A stretch of 64,000 nucleotides of DNA from Dysgonomonas sp. PH5-45 (GCF_029893235.1 NZ_JARXWE010000007.1:27288-91287); one strand, 5' to 3'; counted from the stretch's first letter, positions 34,482 to 44,531 are shown. The notes: generated from the letters alone by a model not told the origin. Numbers and translations are program-made.

Positions 34482-34904
34482 ATGAAAGCATTATACACAA
34501 CTACCGTAACGGCAACAGGCGGAAGAGACGGAAAAATACGTTCGGAAGACGGAATAATAGATATGAGCCTGCAAACACCCAAAGAAATGGGCGGACGCGG
34601 AGGAGCAACCAACCCTGAGCAACTTTTCGCGGCAGGTTATGCCGCATGCTTCGGTAGCGCACTCAACTTGGTTTTGCGGCAGGCAAAACTTCATGCTCAA
34701 AGCAGTGAGGTAACAGCCGAAGTAAGTATCGGGGAGAATGGCAAGGGAGGTTTCTGCTTTGCCGTGAAATTGTTGGTAAACATAAAAGGCATAGACCCTA
34801 AGCAAGCCCAAGAAGCTGTTGAAAAAGCGCATCATGTTTGCCCCTATTCTAACGCCACTCGTGGAAATATTGAGGTTGAAACAAAACTGATAACCCTCTC
34901 TTAA
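34482..34904 (+). CDS. ohr: Organic hydroperoxide reductase, Ohr/OsmC family
   Basis: A 140-residue protein of the Ohr subgroup. It reduces organic peroxides with two active-site cysteines: Cys56 in YAACFGSAL and Cys120 in HHVCPYSNATRGN. The conserved Arg (GGRGGATNPEQLF region) and Glu47 are present. It acts as a cytosolic dimer with a lipoyl/thiol partner in known members. The ATG follows an AT-rich leader. The catalase gene at 39610 suggests a shared oxidative-stress theme, but the two are not in one operon and no OhrR regulator is adjacent. Confidence 0.92.
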   Translation: MKALYTTTVTATGGRDGKIRSEDGIIDMSLQTPKEMGGRGGATNPEQLFAAGYAACFGSALNLVLRQAKLHAQSSEVTAEVSIGENGKGGFCFAVKLLVNIKGIDPKQAQEAVEKAHHVCPYSNATRGNIEVETKLITLS

Positions 34905-34949
34905 TATATAACAAGAGGCTGGCTCAACAAGGTATTTTCTTTAAATATC

Positions 34950-35062
34950 TATTTGTCGTTGAGTGGCCCACGTTCCTCGAATGCTATTCCTGAACGAAAT
35001 GAAGGATCTTTGCACTTTCGGTTCAAGGTTCTTCGTTTCACTCAGGGCGGCAAAAAACACTA
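34950..35062. repeat. Degenerate family B hairpin
   Basis: A decayed B-type unit without terminal repeats: GTCGTTGAGTGGCCCACGTT, then GAACGAAATGAAGGATCTTT pairing with AAGGTTCTTCGTTTCACTCA. It separates the convergent ohr and outer-membrane protein genes and may be used as a terminator. Confidence 0.5.
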
Positions 35063-35081
35063 TACCCTCGGGGCTTCAATA

Positions 35082-35675
35082 TCAGAAATTGAACGTATAA
35101 CCAATCGAATAGAAGAGGCGGTCGCCGTATGGCGAGTACTTGTCTTGCACCACGTCATACTGTATCATTGCCGTCATAGGACCTAAGCGCACACCCGCAC
35201 CCACAAGCACGGCAGGGACAAATTTTTCGATTTTTTCTTCATACCCGTAGCCATCGTCCCACTTTTGCCACATACGGTTTATTTCGGGCTGAACCATCAG
35301 TACAAGAAAATTGACAGGATATAGGCGGCCATACAGGTTAAGTCCAAAATAGCTGCCCTTATACGTGCCGAAAGTATAATCGTCTTTATAATAAGTATAG
35401 GTAAACCCTACTCCGGCGTTAAACATTTTGGAAAAATCGTACCCTACCTGCGGAGCAACATTTATCAGGGTATAATCGCCAAACTGAAGCCCCAGAGTTC
35501 CACCGAGAGTAAGCTTGCGGACATCGAATTTGAACCCTTCCGTTTTTTGCTCCTCTTGCTGAATTTTGGTTTGTTGCTTTGGTTTACTTTTGGGTTCTTC
35601 TATCGAAAATCCGTATTGGGCACTTGCGTTCAAACACACGGCCAGCAATATAAGGTTAAGTAGTATCCGTTTCAT
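35082..35675 (-). CDS. Outer-membrane beta-barrel protein, small
   Basis: A 197-residue protein with a signal peptide (MKRILLNLILLAVCLNASAQ) and a Lys/Gln-rich linker (SKPKQQTKIQQEEQKT). Eight or so amphipathic strands follow (GGTLGLQFGDYTLINVAPQV, AGVGFTYTYYKDDYTFGTYK) and the end YSIGYTFNF carries the terminal Phe typical of outer-membrane barrels. Size fits the OmpW/OmpX-like eight-strand class. Function unknown. Confidence 0.75.
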   Translation of the reverse strand: MKRILLNLILLAVCLNASAQYGFSIEEPKSKPKQQTKIQQEEQKTEGFKFDVRKLTLGGTLGLQFGDYTLINVAPQVGYDFSKMFNAGVGFTYTYYKDDYTFGTYKGSYFGLNLYGRLYPVNFLVLMVQPEINRMWQKWDDGYGYEEKIEKFVPAVLVGAGVRLGPMTAMIQYDVVQDKYSPYGDRLFYSIGYTFNF

Positions 35676-35742
35676 TGTTCTTTTGTTTTGTATGTTTCTG
35701 TACTTATAGAGCCAAAGGTAATTCTGTTTTTCGGTATAACAA

Positions 35743-35770
35743 AAAAGAGAAACCCGAAAGTTTCTCTTTT
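35743..35770. terminator. Terminator after gap
   Basis: AAAAGAGAAAC pairs with GTTTCTCTTTT, with A- and T-runs flanking. On the minus strand it lies 35 bp beyond the gap stop and should end its transcript. Confidence 0.75.
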
Positions 35771-35804
35771 TCTCTATTTTATGTCGGGGGGGGACAGTAA
35801 ATTG

Positions 35805-36815
<1,011 letters not shown>

Positions 36816-36910
36816 TTAAATTTTTATTGGTTAAAAAATACAATTCATCTGTTTATCAGAAACTTACCCATCAAAGCAAAACAATACCTTGTTTCGTTTT
36901 GACAGACGCA

Positions 36911-36942
36911 CAAATGTATAAAAAATAATTGAGAGAAACATG
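36911..36942 (-). promoter_or_regulatory. Probable gap promoter
   Basis: On the minus strand TACATTTG (36918-36911) matches the TAnnTTTG -7 box, and a TGTTT-like -33 element lies about 19 bp upstream. The gap ATG is 102 nt downstream, leaving room for a leader. Confidence 0.45.
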
Positions 36943-36996
36943 TACTTAACTAACAGTTTAATTTTTAAATCAATTACTTAAACCCAATATAAAAAA

Positions 36997-37026
36997 CAGA
37001 GGGCTTCTTTTCGTGAAGTCCTCTGT
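36997..37026 (-). terminator. Terminator of the five-gene membrane operon
   Basis: ACAGAGGGCTTC pairs with GAAGTCCTCTGT (one G-T type mismatch), and on the minus strand a run of T follows the stem. It lies 30 bp beyond the stop of the last gene of the lipoprotein/membrane operon. Confidence 0.7.
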
Positions 37027-37055
37027 CGTTTGGTATCTTATTTTTTCCTTTTCTG

Positions 37056-37454
37056 TCAAGGCAACGGCCCGTATTCAAGTTCAAACAGTTCGATTGCTGT
37101 ATAGTGGGGTGTTGACAAATAAACGATGTCGGCCACTACAAACCCAACCAAAAACAGCATTGCGATAATCAATGCAATATCGAAAACATTTTCCCTGACA
37201 AGCTTCCGCTTAAAAAGCCGGACAGTCAACCACAGCACAACAGCATAAAGCGCCATACCGGCATAAACCACAAAGTCGTACTCCCTGTATAAAAGCTTTA
37301 TTATAGCTTCTGCCTGAAAGAAAATTGAGGTTGCCATGAAAAAATGGCTGAACTTGCGATTGATTTTCTGCCGTTCTTTCTTCAACGGAAAGTCGTAACT
37401 GTCTCTCTCGTCTTTTTTTGTTGAAAAATTCCAATATCCTAAAATGTAATTCAT
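37056..37454 (-). CDS. Three-helix membrane protein, paralogue A2
   Basis: The last gene of a five-gene operon. This 132-residue protein begins MNYILGYWNFSTKKDERD, like the first paralogue (38191). Three membrane helices follow (ATSIFFQAEAIIKLLY, YDFVVYAGMALYAVVLWLTV, IALIIAMLFLVGFVVADIVY) and the end is YLSTPHYTAIELFELEYGPL. It lacks signal and catalytic residues. Its C-terminal segment is almost the same as in paralogue B2. Tandem small membrane proteins after a lipoprotein gene with a hydrophobic Cys-containing tail could be immunity proteins. Function unknown. Confidence 0.65.
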   Translation of the reverse strand: MNYILGYWNFSTKKDERDSYDFPLKKERQKINRKFSHFFMATSIFFQAEAIIKLLYREYDFVVYAGMALYAVVLWLTVRLFKRKLVRENVFDIALIIAMLFLVGFVVADIVYLSTPHYTAIELFELEYGPLP

Positions 37455-37466
37455 AATATCCGGTTT

Positions 37467-37832
37467 TTATTTTTTAGGCAATGGCCCGTATTCAAGTTCA
37501 AATATTTGCTCAAAAGTGGGGTGCGGCGTTGACAAGTAAACGATGTCGCATACGATAAGCCCTATACAAAACAACATAAGTATAATAGGAACAACACCTA
37601 TAAGCCCTTGCCGGCGATACTTTCTGAAATAACTAAAAAACGTGAACAGAAAAAAACCGTATACAACAAAGCCTATATACACAATATAATTGTGCTCGCC
37701 TCCCCCAAAAGGATATTTTATACGGTCTTCTATACAGTAAAAAACAAGCATCAGGAATGCGCATATTCCTAACCTCTCCCTATCGGAGAAACTTTTCCAT
37801 TTATCGATGAGCCTTGTTTTCTTAAGAATCAT
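37467..37832 (-). CDS. Three-helix membrane protein, paralogue B2
   Basis: A 121-residue protein with three or four membrane helices: LGICAFLMLVFYCIEDRI, YIVYIGFVVYGFFLFTFFSY, and GVVPIILMLFCIGLIVCDIV. It ends YLSTPHPTFEQIFELEYGPL followed by PKK. The N-terminal half pairs with paralogue B1 (37834) and the C-terminal segment with A2. Only 1 bp separates its start from the stop of B1. Membership in the operon is clear; function unknown. Confidence 0.65.
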   Translation of the reverse strand: MILKKTRLIDKWKSFSDRERLGICAFLMLVFYCIEDRIKYPFGGGEHNYIVYIGFVVYGFFLFTFFSYFRKYRRQGLIGVVPIILMLFCIGLIVCDIVYLSTPHPTFEQIFELEYGPLPKK

Positions 37833-37833
37833 A

Positions 37834-38181
37834 TTATTGGCTATTCATAATCTGTTCTATTTTCTGTTCCGCTGTTAGCTGAGGTGTAGCCAAATAAACG
37901 ATGTCCATAACAACAACACCTATGCAAATCAACATTATTATGGCAGGACGAGTACCCCAAAAACCATTTTTGCGGCTCTCCCGAAAAAGGCGAAAACATC
38001 CAAATATACAAAATCCATAGACAATAAAACTCAGATACAGAACAATATCATATTCTTCTCCTTTATAGGGAACTTTTACGAAATTCCCTATAAAGAAAAA
38101 GGTAAGTAGTAAATAAGCATAAACCGATAGTTTTTGCTCATTAGTAAGGGTTTGCCATATTTTAGCAAACGGTTTTTTCAC
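37834..38181 (-). CDS. Three-helix membrane protein, paralogue B1
   Basis: A 115-residue paralogue: helices LSVYAYLLLTFFFIGNFV, YDIVLYLSFIVYGFCIFGCF and PAIIMLICIGVVVMDIVY. The end is LATPQLTAEQKIEQIMNSQ, almost shared with A1. It lies 9 bp after A1 and 1 bp before B2. The conserved Asp in DIVYLxTP near the third helix occurs in all four paralogues and may be functional. Function unknown. Confidence 0.65.
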   Translation of the reverse strand: MKKPFAKIWQTLTNEQKLSVYAYLLLTFFFIGNFVKVPYKGEEYDIVLYLSFIVYGFCIFGCFRLFRESRKNGFWGTRPAIIMLICIGVVVMDIVYLATPQLTAEQKIEQIMNSQ

Positions 38182-38190
38182 AACAACATG

Positions 38191-38556
38191 TTATTGGCTA
38201 TTTATAATCTGTTCAAATTTTTGCTCTATTGTCAACTGTGGTGTTATCAAATAAACGATGTCGGCTACAATAAAACCAATCATAAATAAAGCTAATAGAA
38301 TTAATATAATATCAAAAACTTTATTTTTTCGAAGTGTTTGTATAAAAAAATTGACACACATTCCCAACACAGCAACATAGAGTATAATGCCAATATAAAC
38401 TACAAAGTCGTATTCCTTATGGAAAAGTTTCACTATAGTTTCTGCTAAGAAAAAGAATAATGCTGCATAAATACACCAACTAAACTTACGATAAAGCCTT
38501 TCCCTTTCTTTATCAAATTTAAAAGAAGAATCAAAACTTCCTAAAATATATTTCAT
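38191..38556 (-). CDS. Three-helix membrane protein, paralogue A1
   Basis: A 121-residue paralogue beginning MKYILGSFDSSFKFDKER, with helices CIYAALFFFLAETIVKLF, YDFVVYIGIILYVAVLGMCV and LLALFMIGFIVADIVYLI. It ends TPQLTIEQKFEQIINSQ. Its ATG lies 3 bp after the stop of the lipoprotein gene, so it is the gene most closely tied to it. If the lipoprotein gives rise to a membrane-active peptide, this is the best candidate immunity protein. That is inference. Confidence 0.65.
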   Translation of the reverse strand: MKYILGSFDSSFKFDKERERLYRKFSWCIYAALFFFLAETIVKLFHKEYDFVVYIGIILYVAVLGMCVNFFIQTLRKNKVFDIILILLALFMIGFIVADIVYLITPQLTIEQKFEQIINSQ

Positions 38557-38559
38557 CGT

Positions 38560-39324
38560 TTAATTATACATTATATTTGTTCTTTCAACACACGTTTCAT
38601 ATGTTGATTTTGCACTATCTACACAAAGTTGATAAGATAAAGTCGTTGCCGCTATAGCTGCAACTGATCCAAAACCTGCTGTTCCAATAGAAGTAAGAAC
38701 TGTAAGACTTATTCCTCCAACCAACACAGCATTACAGCCAGTTACTGCCGAATCATATTCCTTAAAACATAAAGCCAAAAGTTTTTTCTTTTTCTCTTCA
38801 TCACTAAGAAGAGTAAACATTTCCGTAAGTATAATATTGCTACATAGTAACGATATTTTTTCAGCTTCAATCATTCGTGGATCAGCCATGATTTGAGCGT
38901 CAGACATTGCAAGTGGAGCTCCTGTGTCTATCATCTGGAGGGTAAGTTGTTGATACCTTTCGGAACAATTTGCCTGTGTAAATTCAATATAATCGCCCAC
39001 CGGATTCGCACCTTCGGCGTTCTGTTGTTGTGACCTAAGCAGTATCGCTTCCCCTTTTTCTGAAATAGGAAAACTTAGTTCGTATTTTTTACCGTATAAG
39101 TCAAGTTTCGCTGCTGTAGGCTTTAGCCTTTCAGTCAATTCAGCTTCGGTAGCATTTGGGTTATTCACGGCAAATTTCGCAAAGCTTCTGAAGTCGTTAA
39201 GAAAAGATTGTAGTTCTGCTTCTTTTTGTGTTTGGGTGTTATCGACTCCCGCTTCGTTTTCACGTTCACTACACGACATTACAGCAAATGCCAATAACAC
39301 TAAAAATAAAAAATTCTTTTTCAT
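38560..39324 (-). CDS. Lipoprotein with hydrophobic Cys-containing tail
   Basis: A 254-residue lipoprotein (lipobox FAVMSC, Cys18). A hydrophilic region of about 175 residues (QKEAELQSFLNDFRSFAKFA; TEAELTERLKPTAAKLDLYG) precedes an unusual C-terminal part. There Cys-bounded segments frame a long Gly/Ala/Val/Ile-rich stretch (GCNAVLVGGISLTVLTSIG, then GFGSVAAIAATTLSYQLCVD). The layout recalls precursors of hydrophobic bacteriocin-type peptides such as SdpC, where a disulphide-linked hydrophobic peptide is released. The similarity is of architecture, not proven homology. It leads an operon with four related membrane proteins. Confidence 0.65.
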   Translation of the reverse strand: MKKNFLFLVLLAFAVMSCSERENEAGVDNTQTQKEAELQSFLNDFRSFAKFAVNNPNATEAELTERLKPTAAKLDLYGKKYELSFPISEKGEAILLRSQQQNAEGANPVGDYIEFTQANCSERYQQLTLQMIDTGAPLAMSDAQIMADPRMIEAEKISLLCSNIILTEMFTLLSDEEKKKKLLALCFKEYDSAVTGCNAVLVGGISLTVLTSIGTAGFGSVAAIAATTLSYQLCVDSAKSTYETCVERTNIMYN

Positions 39325-39609
39325 AAGTTCTAAAAATTTATATTAATAAAAAAAACAAATAAAACCTTAGAACAGACAATCATTAAATAAACACTCGGAG
39401 TTACAAATATATAAATTTTATCTGTAACAAAACAACAATCTGTGAATTTTTAGAAAAATTACGAAATACAAAATACAAGGAAAATTACCGCAATGAACAA
39501 TTTGAATTGGTATTCCGTTTACAATATGTAACGATATGTTAACGCGGGAAAGTCAAGAAAAACTATATAAAAATACCTGATAGATATAAACTTAAATCCC
39601 TACGTCATT

Positions 39610-41112
39610 ATGAAAGAGAACAAAAAAAGGATGACTACCAACCAAGGCATCCCGGTCGATAACGACCAAGCATCCATCACTACGCAAAAAGAACATCTGA
39701 CGCTTCTGTCCGACACGCATCTTGTTGAAAAACTGGCGCACTTCGACAGGGAACGCATTCCCGAACGTGTGGTTCATGCCAAAGGTTCGGGCGCTCATGG
39801 TTACTTCGAGGTAACCAACGACGTGAGCAAATATACCTGTGCCTCGTTCCTGTCGGAAGTAGGAAAAAAAACCGAGATAGTAGCCCGCTTCTCGACTGTG
39901 GGCGGTGGACGCGGGTCGGCCGACAGCGCGCGCGACCCTCGTGGGTTTGCCGTTAAATTCTATACCGAAGACGGCAACTACGACATGGTGGGCAACAACA
40001 CCCCCGTGTTCTTTATCCGCGATGCCATAAAATTCCCCGACTTTATACATACCCAGAAGAAAAATCCGATGTCGAACCTCGACGATGCCGATGCTTTCTG
40101 GGATTTCCTGTCGTTAACACCCGAAAGCGTGCATCAGGTCACAATACTGTTTTCAGACCGTGGCACACCCTACTCGTTCCGCCATATGCACGGGTACACC
40201 AGTCATGCCTATATGTGGTATAACGAAAAAGGCGAACACTTCTGGATTAAGCTGCACTTCCGCACCAATCAGGGAATCAAGAACCTGACGCGCCAAGAAG
40301 CCACCACCCTTGCCGGAACAGACCCCGACCATGCCACGCGCGACCTGCACGACAGCATAGCTCGCAAAGAATTTCCTTCGTGGGACGTATTTGTACAGAT
40401 AATGCCTCCGCAGGAAGCCGAAAGATACGGCTTCGATGCTTTTGACGTAACAAAGGTATGGTCGCAAAAAGACTATCCGCTTATTCCTGTCGGCAAAATG
40501 GTATTAGACCACAATCCGGATAATTATTTTTCGGAAATAGAACAGGCAGCCTTTTCGCCCGGCAACCTTGTGCCCGGCATCGCTATCTCGCCCGACAAGA
40601 TGCTGCAAGGACGTGTGTTCAGTTACCCCGACACACACCGCCACCGCTTGGGTACTAACTTCGATATGATACCCGTGAACGCGCCAAAAGCACAGGTAAA
40701 CACCTATCAGCGCGATGGTGCGATGAACATGCACAGTTACGGCGGACCCAATTATTACCCGAACAGCTTTGACGGACCTGCTCCCGACAAAAAATATGCC
40801 ACGCCTCCCGTAGATGTGGCCGGGATAGCGGCACGCCACGAGTATCAGCTTACCGACATGGACTATGTACAGGCAGGCGACCTCTACGGCCGTGTATTGT
40901 CCAACTACGATAAGACGAATCTGATAGACAACATCGTATCGCACATAAAGAATGCCGCCCCACGCATACAACTGCGCCAATCGGCTATATTCTACAAAGC
41001 TCATCCCGAATACGGTACAAGGGTTGCCCAAGGGCTTGGGTTAGACATAAACGAAGTGAAACGGCTTGCGGCAATATCGCAAGACGAACGTGTAAAAGCA
41101 ACTGCTTTGTAA
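39610..41112 (+). CDS. katA: Monofunctional heme catalase
   Basis: A 500-residue small-subunit catalase that breaks down hydrogen peroxide to water and oxygen. The catalytic His56 lies in [11 protein letters not shown], Asn129 in [10 protein letters not shown], and the heme-ligand Tyr in [15 protein letters not shown]. The NADPH-binding surface expected of clade 3 enzymes is compatible with this length. It has no signal peptide. A terminator follows. Regulation by OxyR is usual in Bacteroidales but no site is claimed here. Confidence 0.96.
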   Translation: MKENKKRMTTNQGIPVDNDQASITTQKEHLTLLSDTHLVEKLAHFDRERIPERVVHAKGSGAHGYFEVTNDVSKYTCASFLSEVGKKTEIVARFSTVGGGRGSADSARDPRGFAVKFYTEDGNYDMVGNNTPVFFIRDAIKFPDFIHTQKKNPMSNLDDADAFWDFLSLTPESVHQVTILFSDRGTPYSFRHMHGYTSHAYMWYNEKGEHFWIKLHFRTNQGIKNLTRQEATTLAGTDPDHATRDLHDSIARKEFPSWDVFVQIMPPQEAERYGFDAFDVTKVWSQKDYPLIPVGKMVLDHNPDNYFSEIEQAAFSPGNLVPGIAISPDKMLQGRVFSYPDTHRHRLGTNFDMIPVNAPKAQVNTYQRDGAMNMHSYGGPNYYPNSFDGPAPDKKYATPPVDVAGIAARHEYQLTDMDYVQAGDLYGRVLSNYDKTNLIDNIVSHIKNAAPRIQLRQSAIFYKAHPEYGTRVAQGLGLDINEVKRLAAISQDERVKATAL

Positions 41113-41139
41113 TAGATAGAAGTTCAAGATTTTAGCAAA

Positions 41140-41180
41140 AAAACAGGCAGAATCGGGATTTTCCCTTTTTTGCCTGTTTT
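41140..41180. terminator. Terminator between katA and endonuclease gene
   Basis: AAAACAGGCA pairs with TGCCTGTTTT around a 21-nt loop, with A-run before and T-run after. It serves both convergent genes. Confidence 0.7.
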
Positions 41181-41208
41181 CGTTTTATTCTTAGCACATG
41201 CGCAGCTT

Positions 41209-42108
41209 CTACCTTTTGTGCGCCGTGCCCCATATCTCCTCCACATATTCGGGATTGTCAACAAACGGATTGCGGTTGTGCTGGATTCGCTCCACAGCAT
41301 CGTTGCGCATTCGTTCTTTATGGCTCACAGGGTCGTTTCGATGCCACTTGAGCAACATCTCCACTGCCCACGGCTGCAAGCCGGGATACGATTCGGCGGT
41401 AAGCATCGACTTGAGCGCGTCCTTTCGCCAGTTGGGATAGTAATTTTCGTAGCAGGTAATCATATAAAAATACACACGGGCAAAATCGCCTTTATACTCA
41501 TCGGCCGGTTCAAAAACCATTCCCCTGTATCCTTTGGGATAAGTGTTTTGCCCAACCTTCGACACTCCGTTGTTAAACTTGGCTATACCTACTTCGCCCA
41601 ACGGAAGGTTACTTTTGGCGGAATTGGCTTTGGCTGCCGAGGGAAAAAGGTTGTGCAAATCGCTATTGGCATCGAATGCCTGATAATGCTCTTTCTGAGC
41701 CCACCAACTGCGAGGCATGCAATGTTCGCGGCTCTGACGGTTGCCACCCAGAAAGGAGTCGTTCTTTTCATCGGAATACATATCCCAATAATATCCATCG
41801 GTGTGCCAGTCGGTTTTAAGGTAGTAGTGCTGCCACCAGTAACGAGCGGTGGAGCTCCGGTCGAAGTCCAAAACCTTGTGCTCACAGATTTGTTCATGGA
41901 GAGCAGTTTTCAGCTCCTTGCCCCGTAGATTTTCGGCAACAACAACCGCTTCGCTTGTTTTACCAAAAGGAAGATGCTCCCTAAATTCAACATACAAGAC
42001 CGATAGTATGGCTATTGCAGCAACAACCAAGACACCCCATCGCTGTTGTCGCCGCCTGCTATTCTTGCCTTTTTTCTTTCTTTTTTTGTATGCTTGTTTC
42101 TTTGCCAT
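41209..42108 (-). CDS. Endonuclease I family nuclease, membrane-anchored
   Basis: A 299-residue protein with a basic start (MAKKQAYKKRKKKGKNSRRR) followed by a membrane helix (WGVLVVAAIAILSVLYVEF), then an EndA/endonuclease I domain. The metal-binding and catalytic segment is REHCMPRSWW and the conserved stretch DLHNLFPSAAKANSAKSNLP follows, with GMVFEPADEYKGDFARVYFY. Such enzymes degrade DNA non-specifically outside the cytoplasm for nutrient use or uptake. The charged start plus helix suggests an uncleaved anchor with the nuclease facing the periplasm. Confidence 0.85.
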   Translation of the reverse strand: MAKKQAYKKRKKKGKNSRRRQQRWGVLVVAAIAILSVLYVEFREHLPFGKTSEAVVVAENLRGKELKTALHEQICEHKVLDFDRSSTARYWWQHYYLKTDWHTDGYYWDMYSDEKNDSFLGGNRQSREHCMPRSWWAQKEHYQAFDANSDLHNLFPSAAKANSAKSNLPLGEVGIAKFNNGVSKVGQNTYPKGYRGMVFEPADEYKGDFARVYFYMITCYENYYPNWRKDALKSMLTAESYPGLQPWAVEMLLKWHRNDPVSHKERMRNDAVERIQHNRNPFVDNPEYVEEIWGTAHKR

Positions 42109-42127
42109 GTATTCAATTCAGCTAAAA

Positions 42128-42161
42128 AAATACGGCTCCAGTTTCAGCTGAAGCCGTATTT
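42128..42161 (-). terminator. Hairpin between gyrB and the nuclease gene
   Basis: AAATACGGCTCCAGTTT and the complementary AGCTGAAGCCGTATTT form a strong stem (34 bp region). On the minus strand it follows gyrB, with the MITE copy in between, and precedes the nuclease gene. Confidence 0.6.
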
Positions 42162-42192
42162 CCGGTACATTATATCATTTTATTATATCCTT

Positions 42193-42357
42193 ACGCATAG
42201 TGCATTTAGAGAGTTTTTATCAAATTTGTCCTTCTGAACAAAGTGAAGAATCACTGCGTTTTTTTCATTCAAGATCCTTCGTTGCACTCAGGATGACAAA
42301 ATAGACACATCTTGTTCTTCAGACAATTAGCTTTTGTTTTCTAAAGCCACTACGAGT
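42193..42357. mobile_element. Family B MITE, copy 6
   Basis: A 165-bp compact element with ends ACGCATAGTGCATTTAGAGA and, inward from the right, ACTCGTAGTGGCTTTAGAAA. A single B hairpin lies inside. The flanks do not match clearly (only CCTT is shared), so the duplication is lost or was imperfect. It begins 10 bp beyond the gyrB stop codon. Confidence 0.75.
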
Positions 42358-42366
42358 ACGACCTTC

Positions 42367-44328
42367 TTAGGCGTCGATATTTGCATAAGTGGCATTCTCT
42401 TCTATAAATTCACGGCGTGGGGCAACATCTTCGCCCATCAGCATAGAAAATATATGGTCGGCTTCGGCTGCGTTTTCGATTGTTACCTGTCGCAAGGTTC
42501 TATGGTCGGGGTTCATCGTTGTTTCCCACAATTGCGAAGCGTTCATTTCGCCCAGACCTTTGTATCGCTGAGTATGAACGGCGTTTTCGTTACCATCACC
42601 ATGACGGTCAATAAAGGCCTGACGTTGGCGGTCGTCCCAACAGTATTCTTCAACCTTGCCCTTTTTGCACAAGTACAACGGAGGGGTAGCAATATAAACA
42701 TAGCCTTTCTCCAAAAGGGGTTTCATATGGCGGAAGAAGAATGTAAGGATAAGCGTTGCAATGTGGCTTCCGTCAACATCGGCATCGGTCATGATAACCA
42801 CTTTGTGGTAACGCAACTTAGAAAGGTTCAACTCCTTCGAATCGTCTTCAGTACCAATAGTCACGCCCAAGGCGGTATATATATTCTTAATTTCTTCGCT
42901 CTCCAAAACCTTATGAGGCATTGCCTTCTCTACGTTCAGGATCTTACCCCTTAGCGGAAGAATAGCCTGAAACATACGGTCGCGGCCTTGTTTTGCCGTA
43001 CCGCCTGCCGAGTCTCCCTCCACGAGGAATATTTCGCATTTCTGAGCGTCTTTGCTCGAACAGTCGGCCAACTTTCCGGGAAGCCCACCGCCACCCATAG
43101 GCGATTTGCGCTGCACCATTTCACGGGCTTTACGAGCCGCATGACGTGCCGTAGCGGCAAGAATCACCTTTTCGACTATCGTTTTGGCCTCTTTGGGATG
43201 TTCTTCCAGATAGTACCCCAAAGCCTCGCCAACGGCTTGGTCTACCGCACCGATAACCTCGTTGTTGCCCAACTTTGTTTTTGTCTGCCCTTCGAACTGA
43301 GGTTCGGCTACTTTGATAGAAACCACAGCGGTAAGCCCTTCGCGGAAGTCGTCGCCACTGATTTCTATTTTAAGTTTTTCGAGCATCTTCGAGTCGTCGG
43401 CATATTTTTTCAGGGTTCTCGACAAACCACGGCGGAAACCCGTGAGGTGAGTACCCCCCTCGATAGTATGGATATTGTTTACGTACGAATATACATTTTC
43501 GTTGTAAGACGTATTGTAAGACATGGCAATCTCTACCGGAATGCCCTGCTTTTCGGTCACGATATGGATAACATCGGGTATCAACGTCTCTTTCGATTGG
43601 TCTATATAACGAACAAACTCTTCCAATCCTTTTTCCGAATAGAAAGTTTCGCCCTTAAACGTTCCGTCTTCCTTTTGCACACGCTTATCGGTCAGCGACA
43701 GGCGCACACCCGCGTTCAGGAAGGCAAGTTCGCGCAAACGCGAAGCAAGCGTGTCGTAACGGTATTCGGTGGTTATATTGAATATGCTTTCGTCGGGTTT
43801 GAAGGTAATGGTTGTACCGGTATCGGCAGCATCGCCCAAAATCTGAACATCGTGCAAGGCCACACCACGAGAATATTCCTGCATATGAAGCTTTCCGTTA
43901 AGACGGACTTCGGCACGCAGATAAACAGAGAGGGCATTCACACACGAAACCCCTACCCCATGGAGACCACCCGATACTTTGTAGGTACCTTTGTCGAACT
44001 TACCACCGGCATGCAGAACGGTAAGCACAACTTCGAGCGCCGATTTCTGTTCCTTTTCGTGAAAATCGACAGGGATACCACGCCCATTGTCTACAACGGT
44101 TATCGAATTATCTTCGTTTATATATACCTGAATGTCTGTACAGAATCCGGCAAGAGCCTCGTCGATAGAGTTATCCACAACCTCATACACCAAATGGTGA
44201 AGGCCTTTTTCGCCCACATCACCTATATACATGGCCGGGCGTTTACGTACGGCTTCCAGTCCTTCCAGTACTTGAATATTTTCTGCCGAATAAGCTCCGC
44301 TGGCAGCTTTTTTTTCTTTATCAGTCAT
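42367..44328 (-). CDS. gyrB: DNA gyrase subunit B
   Basis: A 653-residue ATPase subunit of DNA gyrase, which introduces negative supercoils with GyrA. GHKL ATP-binding motifs are present near the start (VYEVVDNSIDEALAGF; VVDNGRGIPV; SGGLHGVGVSCVNAL). The TOPRIM motifs are EGDSAGGTAKQGRDRMFQAI and DADVDGSHIATL, and the C-terminal YKGLGEMNASQLWETTM is complete. Length is that of Bacteroidota GyrB without the long enterobacterial insert. EGDSAGG distinguishes it from the ParE gene at 52263. No gyrA lies nearby. Confidence 0.95.
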   Translation of the reverse strand: MTDKEKKAASGAYSAENIQVLEGLEAVRKRPAMYIGDVGEKGLHHLVYEVVDNSIDEALAGFCTDIQVYINEDNSITVVDNGRGIPVDFHEKEQKSALEVVLTVLHAGGKFDKGTYKVSGGLHGVGVSCVNALSVYLRAEVRLNGKLHMQEYSRGVALHDVQILGDAADTGTTITFKPDESIFNITTEYRYDTLASRLRELAFLNAGVRLSLTDKRVQKEDGTFKGETFYSEKGLEEFVRYIDQSKETLIPDVIHIVTEKQGIPVEIAMSYNTSYNENVYSYVNNIHTIEGGTHLTGFRRGLSRTLKKYADDSKMLEKLKIEISGDDFREGLTAVVSIKVAEPQFEGQTKTKLGNNEVIGAVDQAVGEALGYYLEEHPKEAKTIVEKVILAATARHAARKAREMVQRKSPMGGGGLPGKLADCSSKDAQKCEIFLVEGDSAGGTAKQGRDRMFQAILPLRGKILNVEKAMPHKVLESEEIKNIYTALGVTIGTEDDSKELNLSKLRYHKVVIMTDADVDGSHIATLILTFFFRHMKPLLEKGYVYIATPPLYLCKKGKVEEYCWDDRQRQAFIDRHGDGNENAVHTQRYKGLGEMNASQLWETTMNPDHRTLRQVTIENAAEADHIFSMLMGEDVAPRREFIEENATYANIDA

Positions 44329-44500
44329 TGATTGTTCTGTTTGGTTTCAGCTTTTGGCAACGGGTAAAAACTATCTTTCATCCGCTTTGCAAAAAGCAAA
44401 CAAATATACTAAAAATTGCTCTAATAAACAAGTTAAACCCCACTTAAAACAGCAAGCGTACACATCTGAAAATCAGACACTAAACAATTATTAATAAAAA

Positions 44501-44531
44501 GAAAGGAGAACCCTCGACCGATTCTCCTTTC
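44501..44531 (-). terminator. Terminator of the small membrane gene trio
   Basis: GAAAGGAGAA pairs perfectly with TTCTCCTTTC around CCCTCGACCGA; on the minus strand a TTTTTAT run follows. It lies 31 bp beyond the last gene of the trio. Confidence 0.75.

Noticed and set aside
42988..44331. 447-codon plus-strand frame opposite gyrB
   Set aside because: It is the antisense of a highly conserved gene; its length comes from codon bias.
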